A stretch of 39,232 bases of DNA from Helochares maculicollis (taxonomy: Eukaryota; Arthropoda; Insecta; Coleoptera; Hydrophilidae). Positions 12,149 to 23,345 of the stretch are shown one piece after another. The notes under the pieces were generated by a model, which saw nothing but the letters and a program-made list of their open reading frames with translations, searched no databases and was not told the origin of the DNA. The translations under genes were made by a program, and so were the position numbers. Every line of letters begins with the position of its first letter. Within the stretch, counting starts at the first letter, position 1. Location: contig JAWQRO010000427.1 in NCBI GenBank assembly GCA_033557835.1, positions 1 to 39,232 on the forward strand, in the 5' to 3' direction.

Positions 12149-12183
12149 GAGTACCGAGTACCGAGTACCGAGTACCGAGTACC
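12149..12183 (+). repeat. 7-bp microsatellite (GAGTACC)5
   Basis: Five perfect head-to-tail copies of GAGTACC in the dyl intron. The perfect identity suggests recent slippage. Each unit contains GTAC, a self-complementary tetramer. Confidence 0.95.
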
Positions 12184-12630
12184 AAGATATTTTATAAAAT
12201 ATTTTCTCGACAATTAAATTTGCCAACGAAGCTTCCATCGGTTTATCTTATCTCTCTGTAAAATCGCTTCAAATATTTAGAAAAAGATTAATGATATTTT
12301 TCTTTTGAGAAATCTGTTTTGGACACTGCACACATAGCTTTGTTACAAAATACTACTTTAATAAAATCTGCCATCACTTAAAGGCAGCAATTTATGCACT
12401 CGTGATAGTTAAAATCGTCCTAATTGAGATTTTATATTTTGAAACATAGCAGTGCAGAATTACCCGGTCTTGCAGAGGTATTTAGAGTGTGAAACTCACA
12501 TTTTCTTACATTTAAAATATGAATGCATTAAGCAATTGCTTACACAAATGTATAAGTACAACAAAAATTACATACAATAAATATTAAAATGTGCCATTTA
12601 GAATAGTTACCGAACTACGTCAATAATCAA
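12184..12630. other. AT-rich intron DNA, nothing recognised
   Basis: No open frame of interest, no repeat and no transposon motif seen. Confidence 0.5.
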
Positions 12631-12705
12631 ATAAGCTTCCCTTACTCAAGATTTCCTCGCTTCGATTACTCGAGGTTTGCTCACTTCACCCGCTCATCCT
12701 TTGCA
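12631..12705 (-). repeat. Diverged inverted core repeat
   Basis: A weathered minus-strand copy of the GC core (AAGCTTCCCTTACTCAAGAT, then CTCGCTTCG, then CCCGCTCATCCTTTGC) with insertions. It lies about 256 bases before the first direct copy of the array at 12961 and faces it. Confidence 0.6.
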
Positions 12706-12960
12706 AAATCGCTGTACAAACAGAATCGATTAATCCACTAGCCCAAGAGTGAAGTAGCATCAGAAAAGAAACACGCTTAAAAACTCAAAAACAATTATTT
12801 CGCTTTTTTCCTAAAAAATTTATGCCTAAAGCGTGTTTCGATTAAAGTGCAAGAGCAAAGTGAGTGGAGATGTATTAAGAAATGAAGACTCTTTCGGTAT
12901 TATTACCTAATGAAGTAAAACTATAAAGCTAGATTTAAGCGTGCTAGTTACCTGTTGCCT

Positions 12961-13640
12961 GCGAGTGATGAGCGAGCAAAGCAAGCCAATCCTGAGTAAG
13001 CGCAGCTAAATTGGTTACTTTTTGTCGATTCTCTAGAATGTCAGTTTCAATAATAACATGAATACATTATTCAGAAAAAAACTATTTTCTTTAGCTTATT
13101 GTGGTAATAGAAATATAAAATATGAAGCAAAAAGCCCATTTATTCTACGGAAACTTGGTATTTTCACTCTGGTGGTTTGGCACATCCCAGAAGTTGACAG
13201 GGATCTACAATTGTGTTCTAATAGACATGTTAAATGTCATCATTCAGGCTCAAAAGCCTGAACATCATTGTTAATGCAAACGTCTCGCGAGGGATGAGCG
13301 AGCGAAGCGAACGAATCCCGAGTTAGCGAAGCTTCAGCGTCTTCTTTTCATCGATATTCTGGAATCTAGCTGTCGACAATGACAGAAGAACATTAGTCAG
13401 AAGAAATTATTTTCTTCAGCTTACCCACCAATAAAAATTGAGCAAAAAATCTATATATTTAATTGAAAATTGGTATTTTTACTCCGGTGGGTCGGCATAT
13501 CCCGGAAGTTGATGCGGATTGTGTTCTAATAGACATGTTAAATGTTATCATTCAAACTCAAAATGTCTGAACACATCGTGTTTGCTAATGCAAGCCCCTT
13601 TCCGAGGGTTGAGCAAGCGAATCCCGAGTAAGCGAAGCTT
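12961..13640 (+). repeat. ~320-bp tandem satellite carrying the GC core (array 1)
   Basis: Three core copies (12961-13009, 13287-13334, 13602-13640) are spaced 326 and 315 bases apart. The two spacers between them are clearly related to each other. Both contain AGAAAxTATTTTCTT with CAGCTTA or TAGCTTA, then AACTTGGTATTTTCACTC or its variant, then GGAAGTTGA, then TGTTCTAATAGACATGTTAA and a final AACTCAAAA-type block. The spacer is unlike that of the array at 16.3-18.0 kb, yet the core is the same. Open frames inside it (for example + 13058-13261) are incidental. Confidence 0.8.
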
Positions 13641-16230
13641 ATTTGGTCATTGATATCTGCCGCCTAAGCCTAGTGCAAAAATTGTACTCGACATTCGTTA
13701 ACTACTAACAAATGAGAGACGCATTAAAAATTCAGTTTATTTAGAAAGTCAGATTTGCACACATAACTATTGTGTGTGTCAACAATAAGAAATAAACAAG
13801 AAGCGAAGTGAATTAAATTCCCGTGTGGAAGATCAAAAAGTCCGTGTCATAATTAAGGCAAAATTGTAGAAAAACCGTCAGATTTGTTTATAGGAGATTT
13901 ATTTTAAGATGATGATTTTAATTCGCTGGCAGATTTCAATCAAAGGTTTTTGCAAAATTTCTCATTATTTTTAATATATGTAGATAATAATAATATTTTA
14001 CATTTTCGACATTTGTCGTCTATTTTATTTTTAACCCTTTACATAAGATTTAGGTCTGGATTTAAAATAATCAAGATAATATAAAAATCATACCAGGGCT
14101 AAGCAAGTTCCTGTCAGTAATTATTTTGACAGATAATTAAACTAAAAATTGTAATATATAATATAGTAGCATTTACCCTAATATTCATTATATTATTATT
14201 AAGTAAATAAAAATACGAAAAAGTCTCCGTTTTCACAATTCACATTAAGCACTTTCAACTAAAAAACAAATATTTATAGTTATATTTGCTTAGGGGACCA
14301 ATAAGAATAGTATATCGTTTTCTATTTAATTTGATATTTGTGCACTAAATACATATAGTCAAAAATAGTAAAATAGGGTATTAATACACATAAAATTAAA
14401 CAAGAACTGACCAGTCAAAATTAACAACAAATTATATGGAGAGTCTAAGTGCAACTGAAAATGAGAATATGTATTGGACTAATACTGAAAATCATGAAAC
14501 AGTTCTTGGTAGTACTTTTAGACGAAACACATGCAGAGACAACATGCCAGGAATGGTGGAAATGGTTTCAGGGGCCCTAAAAATATCAAAATGCGACACC
14601 GCGGTTTCATGATCGCAATTTCTAGTATTCATTATCTTTCGTAACGTTGAAGGCAATGTAAAAACAGCAATCGCCCGTTTTGCATTTCATACCAGAACGT
14701 TCGCGTGCGACGAGACGTCAAGTAACAGGTAGCAGTAGGTAATAATATCTTCAGATAACCGATAACCGTAGCGTAGTAGCAGTAGGTCGCCTACTTAGCC
14801 ATCGTTTTATTACATGCAATAGAAAGATTGCTTTCACTTTAAGCGCGTCGCGAGGCAATTCATCACCCGGTAAATTCCTGAGCCCTTTTTTCACAACCAT
14901 CCGAGCAAAGGTCATAGAAAAAGTACAATTAGACCATAACATAATTACAACAATACACATATCACCACAAAAACAACGGTACCGCAAATTTGTGAGGAAC
15001 GCTCCTAGCAATTAGACTTGAACACATTCCTTTTACTTAACTCCTGCAAATTCAATTATCTTTTTAATATGTCTATTTTAAGGTAGTTAAGGCGAAGAAA
15101 AATGCGCTATTAATTATACGTTAAGCACGAAAAAGCCTCGCATGGACGTTTTTAGCGCAGAGAAAGTGTCTTAGCAACTCCATGCGGGCAACCGATTAAA
15201 AAACCGACATACCGCAAGTTACACTAAACTCATCAATCTGCCCTCCATGCACACGCGGATCTTACTACAAACAAGCTAGGAACACAAATCGGCTCGTTTC
15301 TGAAAAAATTGACCTAATACTTATAGCCAGTGAAAGTGTTGATTCATTTGTTCCACATTACAATCGCATTAAAATAATTTTAACCCAGATCTCTGCTTTC
15401 TCGATCACCGAGAGCAATCCGTTTTGAGACATGAATATATCATACTTAGTCCTCAATACCGGAATAATTCTGGATGTTAGAAACTTCAGTTGGCGTTCTT
15501 AATTGAGAACGAGGCTGGAATTGGCCGTGCCGAAGGCCACCTGCCGCAATTGCGGATGTTTAAAGCTTACTTTATTGTTGAATAATATTCTTATATTTTT
15601 ACTGTTTTCCTGTTGGGGTTTAGTTATTGATTTTTATTGTGTGTTCGTGTGTGTATATAGTTCTATACAACATTCAGTTCAGTTGGGTAGCTATTTTCTA
15701 AGAAAGCTTTTACAATTTTTTACATGTGTGCTTTTTCAAAAATGTTTGCCTGGTAGCGTCACTGATTTGCCGATTGTGTCTTTTTATTCAAAGCTATTCG
15801 GTGCTTTAATTCGGAATTTTGCGAGCTGTGTGTTGTGTTTTAAAATTATTTTGTAGATGTTGTTGGCTATACGTATCAACAGTGTATCCAATCAATAAAT
15901 GTTGTCACATATTTCAATTTCAAGAATATTCCATTTTTAAGACGTCAACTCCGATTTTCAGAGTTCTGAAGCAATATTTTAGAGCTATAGATTCGTTCCA
16001 AATAAATTTGCAAAAATGCAAAATTGTTGTACAAAATGGCTCCCATACTGCCGACATGTCACAAGCTTATATAGAAATTCGGATTTTAAGAATCGGACCA
16101 ATTGCTGTACATTTCAGTTGTGTCTCCCGGAGACTATTAATTTTTTATTGAAATGGCTTTGCACGCATCTACAACAAAAACATTTTGACTACAGTTCTTA
16201 TTGTAGCAAACACAGGGCGCAAAAACGTCA
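13641..16230. other. AT-rich intron DNA, no gene recognised
   Basis: Mostly featureless. About 14560-15300 has more CpG than its surroundings and contains near-repeated AGCAGTAGGT phrases (about 14730 and 14780). It also holds an inverted repeat, GCCTCGCATGGA near 15136 with TCCATGCGGGC near 15180. The + frame at 15503-15856 (117 codons) is T-rich and hydrophobic, has no ATG at its head, and looks accidental. A palindrome CCGCAATTGCGG lies at 15544-15555. Confidence 0.45.
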
Positions 16231-17960
16231 AATAAACTTCGTTTACTCGGGATTCGCAATGTACCGCATTAGCACCATTAAAAATAAAATTATCAGTTGT
16301 AGTTAAAAATGCCTGCTGCACCCTAAATCAGCGAGGTATGAGCGCGTGGAGTGAACGAATTCCGAGTAAGCGAAGCTTATTCGGTTGTTATTCATTGCGC
16401 TACATGCCAAATCTGCGAGAGACTAGTGACGGAATCCCGAGTGAGCGAAGCTTATTCTTTATTCTGCCTTTACGAACATGGCGCAAATTGAAACATGCAT
16501 CCTATAATCAAATGAAATAGCTGCAACGTGAGGATAAAGCTTTAGCTGGTTGCCTATTGCACTCTAAGCCCGCGAGGGATGAGCGAGCGAAGCGAGCGAA
16601 TCCTGAGTAAGCGAAGCTTATTCGATTCTTGATGTATTCTGCCTTTATTATCATGTCTAGCGTGGGAACATACACCCTTTAATCAACAGTAAATAACTGC
16701 AGCATATGAGTAAAATTATTCAAGCTAACCTTTTTTCCTGTTGCACCCTAAACCCCTAGTAAGAGAAGCCTATTTGCTCCTTCGTGTATTCTGCCTTTAT
16801 TACCTTGTCAAGAATTGGAATACATCCTCTATTATTAAAACTAAATAACTGCAACAGAAGGGTAAAATCTTAGCTTGTTGCCTATTGCATTCCAAATCCA
16901 CGTGGGATGAGCGAGCAAAGCGAGCTAATCCCGAGAAATCAAAGTTTATTCAGTTCTTGATGTAGTCTGCTTTTATGAACATGTCTAGCATTGGAGCATA
17001 CACCCTTTAATCAAAACTAAATAGCTGCAACAAATGGGTAAAATTATTCAACCTAACCTTGAGACCTGTTGCATTCTAAATACATAGTAAGCGAAGCTTA
17101 TTTGGTTCTTGATGAATTCTGCCTTTATTATTATGTCAAGCATTGAATCATACACCCTATATTCAAACTAAATAGCTGCAACATATGGATCAAATTACTC
17201 AACCTAATCTTGTTACTTGTTTCACCCTAAGCCCTTAGTAAGAGAAGCCTATTTGCTTCTTCATAAATTCTGCCTTTATTACCATATCAAAAATTTTAAC
17301 ATACACCTTATTATTAAAACCAAATAACTGCAACATAAGGGTAAAACCTTAGCTTGTTGCCTATTCTATTTGAATCTGCGAGGGCTGAGCGAGCGAAGCT
17401 AGCGAGTCCCGAGTATGAGAAGTTTATTCGGTATTACATCTTTATGAACATGCCGAGAATGGGATTATAGATTTTATATCGAAAACTAAATAACTGCAAC
17501 ATAAAGGTAAAATTAATCAACCTTAGCTTGTTGCCTGTTGCATCCTAAATCCGCGAGGGATGAGAGAGCGAAGCGAGCGAGTCCCGAGTAAGCGAAGCTT
17601 ATTCGTTTCTTGATGTATTCTGCCTTCATGAACATGCCAATAATGGGATTATACACCTTATAAATAAAACTAAATAAGTACAACATAAGAGTAAAACCTT
17701 AGTTTATTGCCTATTGCGTTCTAAATCGCGAGGGATGAGCGAGCGAAGCGAGCGAATCCCAAGTAAGCGAAGCTCATCCGTTTCTTGATATATTCTGCCT
17801 TTATGGACATGTCAAGAATGGGATTATACCTTATAATAAAAACTAAAAAAAGTGCAACATGAGGGTAAAAATATTAAACCTTAGCTTGTTGCCTGTTGTA
17901 TTCGAAATCAGCGAGGGATGAGTGAGCGAAGCGAGCGAATCCTGAGTAAACGAAGCTTTT
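16231..17960 (+). repeat. Satellite array 2: ~160-183 bp units with GC core
   Basis: About ten tandem units. Full cores start at about 16331, 16572, 16901, 17378, 17553, 17728 and 17911. The last three intervals are 175, 175 and 183 bases. Truncated cores, reduced to AGTAAG(C/A)GAAGC-type tails, occur near 16436, 16758, 17087 and 17237 and fill the wider gaps at roughly 150-170 base spacing. After each core the spacer is shared: TATTCTGCCTTTAT, then ACATG or ATGTC, then ATACACC, then AACTAAATAACTGCAACA, then TTAGCTTGTTGCCTATTGCA. The left edge (about 16232-16256) carries a decayed core in the opposite orientation. The final unit breaks off just after its core at about 17960. Not coding. Confidence 0.88.
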
Positions 17961-18700
17961 TTGGATCTTGATGTATTTGCAGAGGTCATTTTGAAATTCT
18001 TAGGAATGCATTCGCTAGAGTTAAAAAAATTAAAGAATATTTTCAAAGCAGTCTCTTTCCCGGTTTTAGATTTTTATTTTGCAGCCTATTTATATTAAAC
18101 TAATAAAATGTCACTTCCTGTACTTCTGTTTAGTCGAAATTTTGCACACAGTAGTTTTGCTGTGGAGTTTTATTACGTTTGTGCAAGTTATATATAAAAA
18201 TCGTTATTCGGCTTGCATTTTATGTGTTTTTTCACATTAATTAAATTAATCTTTAGTTATAAGAAGATTGTTCTATATATTAACTGCGCTACATACATCC
18301 CGCATTATTTTTGCCAGTTAAGCTACATTTCAATCGTTTTTGTTAATTGTGGGCTCAAATGTTTGACGCTGCTTAACAAGCCACAGCGTCGTTTAGCGTC
18401 CATACATTGGGAGAGGCTTAGATTAACTCGTTACTTGTACTGTAAATTTTGAAATCAATTCTTATGAGTTTTTTTTCTGATAGTTTTCATTTTATTTTTG
18501 CTTTTTAATAACTAGTGATACTCTTACATGTATTTGCACATTCCTCACGATATGTCAAAGCTAAGCATTTAATACAAAAATCAAATTTACTAATAAATAA
18601 TTGGATTGAAACTTCTGGTAATTTGTGGGGGGGGACTCCTAAAAGCATGTTGCATTTTCGAGGCAAACCGATTATCATGCCATTTTCATAAAATTTGGTA
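17961..18700. other. AT-rich intron DNA, nothing recognised
   Basis: Unique-looking sequence with a 79-codon open frame at + 18213-18452 that has no recognisable domain. A run of nine Gs sits at about 18627-18635. Confidence 0.45.
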
Positions 18701-18820
18701 AGGTTTTAAGCGCTCTTCCGGAATAGCGCGGCCCATCTATACAAAGAAGTGATAATCTGATGGCGCCAAGTCTGGTGAATAAGCCGCATGTGAAACTATT
18801 TGCCCACTAATCGTTTTCTT
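18700..18820 (-). pseudogene. mariner transposase C-terminal scrap
   Basis: On the minus strand positions 18784 down to 18740 read AYSPDLAPSDYHFF, followed at once by V and a stop. This is the signature around the last catalytic aspartate of mariner transposases (YSPDLAPSDYH, the D of the D-D-34-D triad). Flanking sequence on either side cannot be aligned with confidence, so only the scrap around the signature is claimed. Confidence 0.75.
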
Positions 18821-20340
18821 GGCAGGCTTTGCTGCATGTGGTCATATTCTGGATCTATCTCGAGGCATTCATACGTATGGGGACAACTTCTTCCTGTGTC
18901 ACATTTAATTGATCCGCAGGTTAAGTTTTATCCGTCATGTTTATCACTCAATAAATCTTTACACTTTATACGCAACCTTTGTTTTTCGCAGTAAAATAGC
19001 TTCAGTTAAATTTTCCAGACTTCTCAAAACCCTGTGATTTCCTGCGAGCAAATTTCTGCAGCAGATTTCTTCCAATGGTAACAGAAAATCAATACTATCC
19101 GGATAGTGTACTTAGCAGCCACTAAATTCTACATATTCAACTCTCTAAAAATTATGTTTCTGCATGAGGCCTGTGTTTTTGTGAATTGAAAGTCTTGGAC
19201 GAACGAATATTTATTGGTATTTGTTTGGCTGAGCTGTCGCGTTAGACCTAAAGAACATATGTGGCCAAATTATAGCCAAACTTACAAACTAGTAATTAAT
19301 ACAACAAAACCTCCCCTCGTATCATACAAACGAGCGGATGCCATAGAAACTACCCAGGAGCGCAATGCGCTATATCGCGTTTCTAAATTTACTCGCATCC
19401 AAGTTCCGAATGTCCTTCAGTAAATTATTATAAATTCCGGTACATAATATTGAATTATTTGTTTTTGCTAACCTATAGGTAGAAATATCAATATTATTAT
19501 TATTCGGGCTGGAATATTAATATTAGTTTTAGAGTATCTAGTAGTAAATAGATTAGCAATGTTATTCCGATATTCATTTTTAGTAATGGTATTATAAATA
19601 TATTTTAATCGTAAGCACAAAATAAAGTACACACAAAGACTTTTAGTCATTTTAATTTGGTAAATGCTCTGGATTCCATGTAGTTAGGAAGCGTCAGTTT
19701 TCCAGTTGAGATGGACTGAATGTGTAAATAATACAGTTTTTGGCACTTACAGATGATGTCTAATTCTAAGAAAATAAGTCTTAAAAGATTTTGTCAACTG
19801 ACCGATGCAAGTAAAAAGATTGCCGGTATAAGATGCTCTACTGTCAATAACGCTGTCGTAAACTTTCATATTTGCTGGGGATGCGGAACCCGGATGCTCT
19901 TGAGAGTTTTCCCCCTTGTTATTAGCATTTTCTCGGGATTTATGATATATTTTTATTAGAATTGATAGATTCCACTTTTCAGTCGGGCTTGTTTGGCTTC
20001 TTGTTTTGAGCTCGTCTGTCACATCATGGTGATTAATAAAAATTTGGATCTCGAGTAGTATAGAATTACTATATCGGAAAAGTTGAGTAGTTCGACTGTA
20101 ATTATATTGGTGTTGAGTAGAGTCTTTCGTTGCCGCTTAGAATCAGTAACATATTGCTAAGACAAACACTTTTAACTTCAACTCGACAATTAAACAATAA
20201 AAGTTTTGAGTGTATTGTACTAGAAATTAATAAGTTTAATTTATGTATTATTTACAACAATTTGTGAATGTTTTGACTTTCCTAACATCCATTCTATTGC
20301 ATTGGAGGATTTCCTATAAATTTTTGTTCCAAAATATAGC
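18821..20340. other. AT-rich intron DNA, nothing recognised
   Basis: Several 60-90 codon open frames on both strands (for example minus 19747-20022) overlap each other and match nothing I know. The leftward tail of the LINE at 20.35-22.48 kb may extend a little into the right end. Confidence 0.45.
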
Positions 20341-20349
20341 TGACCTACC

Positions 20350-22480
20350 CTTTGATGTTCTGCGTTGGATCTTGGATTCCTACGCATTCCTCACAGAGAA
20401 ATCGGTACCCACTCCAACTAGATAGTCAAACCACATCAGTTTCCCTTCTTTATATTATTTGCATTCAGTTTGTAGTTATTTTCGCACAACTTTGTTTCTG
20501 AGATCTATTATTCTTATTATACCTAATACTCATCGTAAATGCTTCACTTCCATACTTTCTTACTGTCTTTTCAGACTCTTTAACAGAACCGAGCTTTCCT
20601 CTGCCAAAAGTGAATCTGGGCAAATACACATTTTTGTCTACACTCTTCTAGTTGCTTCTTAAAAATGCTGCTCCACTGTTCAACGTAACAATTAAGTACC
20701 TGAAGTTATCTACTTCGTTAGACTGCCATGAAATACTCTATTGACATTCTGTTTCGATTTTCACATTTAAATCACTTTTTAGCTCTCTAGTTGAAGATAG
20801 TTGAAGATGGTAATGCTCATCAAAGCAGTTTAGCCGTTTTGTTCCTGTCCAATTTGATACCATCGCCCATCAAATTCTTCTATTTCTAAATCATTTCCGT
20901 AACTAATCAAATTGGAGGCTTAATAATGACTTTCCAGCTTTCACTTTGCAGTTCAAGTCTTCTATAATTGGAGCGTTGTTGGTAGATCCACTATCTGAAT
21001 AATAGGCAATTCGATGCCCACTTCCCATTCTTCAAAGACTTTGCTGTCGTTCAGGTCTTCATTAAAAACCAGTCAAAACATTTAGCGCATTCTTGTTCAG
21101 ATTTTTTAGCAACTCAGTAGAGTTCTGAAGCTTTGTCTTTTCTTAACGGTTTGATCTAAGTAGATTTGAGTCATTTAGAAGGGATTTCTTCAGCACACTG
21201 TATTGAAATCATCAAGCATATGCGCAAGCCTTTGCCTTCTAGGTTTGCGATTGTTTTAACGTCTTTTGAATGCAGTTTACTGGATGCTGATATTTGTCTG
21301 TTTTGCTAGACGTGTTTGACTTCGCTTTTTGTTACAATAGGCTTTTTGTTTTGTCATTGGTCACCTCTGTGCGGGCCTCAGTACGTTAATCAACAAAAAG
21401 TTGTCCATCATAGTTCATTCATATGTTTCTTCGACTCGTATTGTGATTTTCTTGTTGGTAGATCTGAGGACTCCTACTTGATTTTGGCCCAGTCTGGTTA
21501 GTTCCGTCACCTTTTTGTGACTAGAAGCACTAGAAGAATTTGATTTAGTTGACCCATTAGAATTTCCTGACATTTTTCGGAGATCTTTGTCGCCTAGCAC
21601 CTTTTCGTCGCTTCCTTGTGTAGATCTTTATGATTTTACGGAATTATTTCGCACATCCTTGCATTATGACTTGTGGAAACTCATCTGCCATTCATTATTT
21701 ATCCTCTTTAGTGTCTTTGAAGAACAATTTGCTGGAACTTTTTTACCGCGTTTTAAATTCACTCCATGAACGCTTCATGCCTAGTTCTTCCAATCTAGCA
21801 AGTCTCTCTTGAGTTGTAAGCCTATCCTAGTTGAAGTCTCGGCATCCTTTAGTTCCACTACGTCTACTGGTCTCTTTATGACTTCACACTTTGCCCCATT
21901 GAAGCGCTTTACTACTAGCCCTATCGTCGCTCAGTTCTGATCAATATTGATATCAATTCAATAGTTCTGTTTATTTCCCAAACTTTTTGATCGCGCAGCC
22001 AGTCATTGCTCTCTTGTTGTAGTCAGCTGGCAATATTCACGAATATACTCGTCTGTGATGTTATTTGGAGAAAGTGCTGGAGATAAAAAGATACAATTCA
22101 TGACAAAACTGCACAGACTGAACACGCCTGTCAGTTATTTAAGCAAAGCCGAAAGGCCAGATAGGTCTCCTATTACTATTAGGATAGCACATCTTTAAGT
22201 GAGTTCATCATATTTGATGTAAAATTCATTTATGTTTGACGCTGGTTTGCTGGATAATGCATATAGGTGGATGATGCTCATAATACGATGACATATCTGA
22301 AGCTTCAGTAATATGACTCTATCATTGAGGGGAACGTAGCCCACTACGGCTTTTTCAAGTTGGTCCATGATGAGTAGAGCTGTTCTATATCTGTAGGCTA
22401 TACTGGATCAACCGAGTCATCAGTTTGGTCTCTTTGATGCCGTTGTCCATTACTATGTTAAACAGTTTGCAATTTCCGAG
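20350..22480 (-). pseudogene. Decayed LINE (nuclease plus reverse transcriptase)
   Basis: A non-LTR retrotransposon lies on the minus strand, riddled with stops and frameshifts. Its N-terminal endonuclease/exonuclease/phosphatase-type domain is visible near 22370-22150. It reads ALLIMDQLEKAVVGYVPLND, then VILLKLQ, then SIIHLYAL, then NEFYIKYDEL and ILIVIGDLSG, matching the V-G-Y-x-P-x-x-D-R, I-x-x-Y-A and I-x-x-G-D-x-N blocks of LINE nucleases. Near 20990-20350 the end of the RT region is visible: SKVFEEWEVG, then EVDNFRYLIVTLNS (compare V-D-x-F-x-Y-L-G-x-x-x), then RKYGSEAFTM (compare L-Y-G-S-E-T-W-T), then LMWFDYLVG (compare L-x-W-F-G-H-V). The catalytic YADD-type block is not visible. The spacing of about 2 kb suggests one element with internal deletions rather than separate scraps. 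The clade is uncertain (RTE/CR1/Jockey-like). Confidence 0.7.
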
Positions 22481-23240
22481 ATTTCATTTGTTAATTTCCT
22501 CTGTTCTGTTATAGTTTTATTTATTGACAATTATCCAGTTATGTTGGTGAAAAATAACATACTGTATTTTTAGTTCAATTACTCAACATTATTTTTTCTG
22601 CAATAAGTGTAGCCCAATCAATAAAATAAATAAGAGTAAGCAAAACATTTCTTTATCTTTTACTAGCAGCACACTCCCTTCATAGTTTCCAGCATATTCT
22701 TTAGAAACTCCACATCTCGAAACTCACATTTGTTCGTTATATTGGTTCCAGACAATACTGAGGCAAAAGCACGTTTGAAGAGAAAATCTAAATAGATCTG
22801 GATGGTCGAAACTAAAATAACAAGGCAAACATGATGTCTAAGCTAATATTTCCTAGAAACTTTCAAAGTAAATCCCCGATGAAATATTCCACCGTAACTA
22901 AAAATCTAGATCGGATAAAAAACGACGCTTAAATTTCCGAAGATAATTTGGTTTTCCTATTCGACTTTTTGAATTTCAGCGCATTACATTGTGAAGCACT
23001 CAGATAGGCGCAGGTCACTAACAAACGCACTGCATCACAAACTATGAGCTCTTTAGCTGGGAGATGCTTTCACTGCAACCTAAGCTTATTAATTACAAAA
23101 TGCGATAACATCACAACCGAATTTAAAACGTAAAGTCTGTTATGAATGAACACTGGAAGGCACTTAGTTTTATCGAAAATAAAGTTACATAAATTGACAA
23201 TGTTATTTTCACAAAGTTGTCCCCAGCTATTTCATGCGAA
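22481..23240. other. AT-rich intron DNA, nothing recognised
   Basis: Stop-rich in all frames. No repeat or transposon motif seen. Confidence 0.5.
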
Positions 23241-23286
23241 AACTCCTTTTTCCTGTTATCCGGTAAAGTTTCGCACCCGAACGTTG

Positions 23287-23330
23287 CGCGGGGACAGAAG
23301 CTGGAACGCGGGGTGCTGCTGGGGGGGGGG
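23287..23330 (+). other. G-rich patch with G-quadruplex potential
   Basis: Within AT-rich intron, a GC-rich island at about 23270-23345 contains GCGCGGGG, then GCGGGG, then a run of ten Gs at 23321-23330. The long run can supply two G-tracts, so four tracts are available on the + strand (the sense strand of dyl). Loop lengths are long (about 15 and 6), so folding is possible but not assured. Confidence 0.5.
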
Positions 23331-23345
23331 AGAGGTGGATGGAAA

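Noticed and set aside
15503..15856. 117-codon plus-strand open frame
   Set aside because: No ATG at its head, a strongly T-driven hydrophobic composition, no domain, and it lies inside the dyl intron without splice support.
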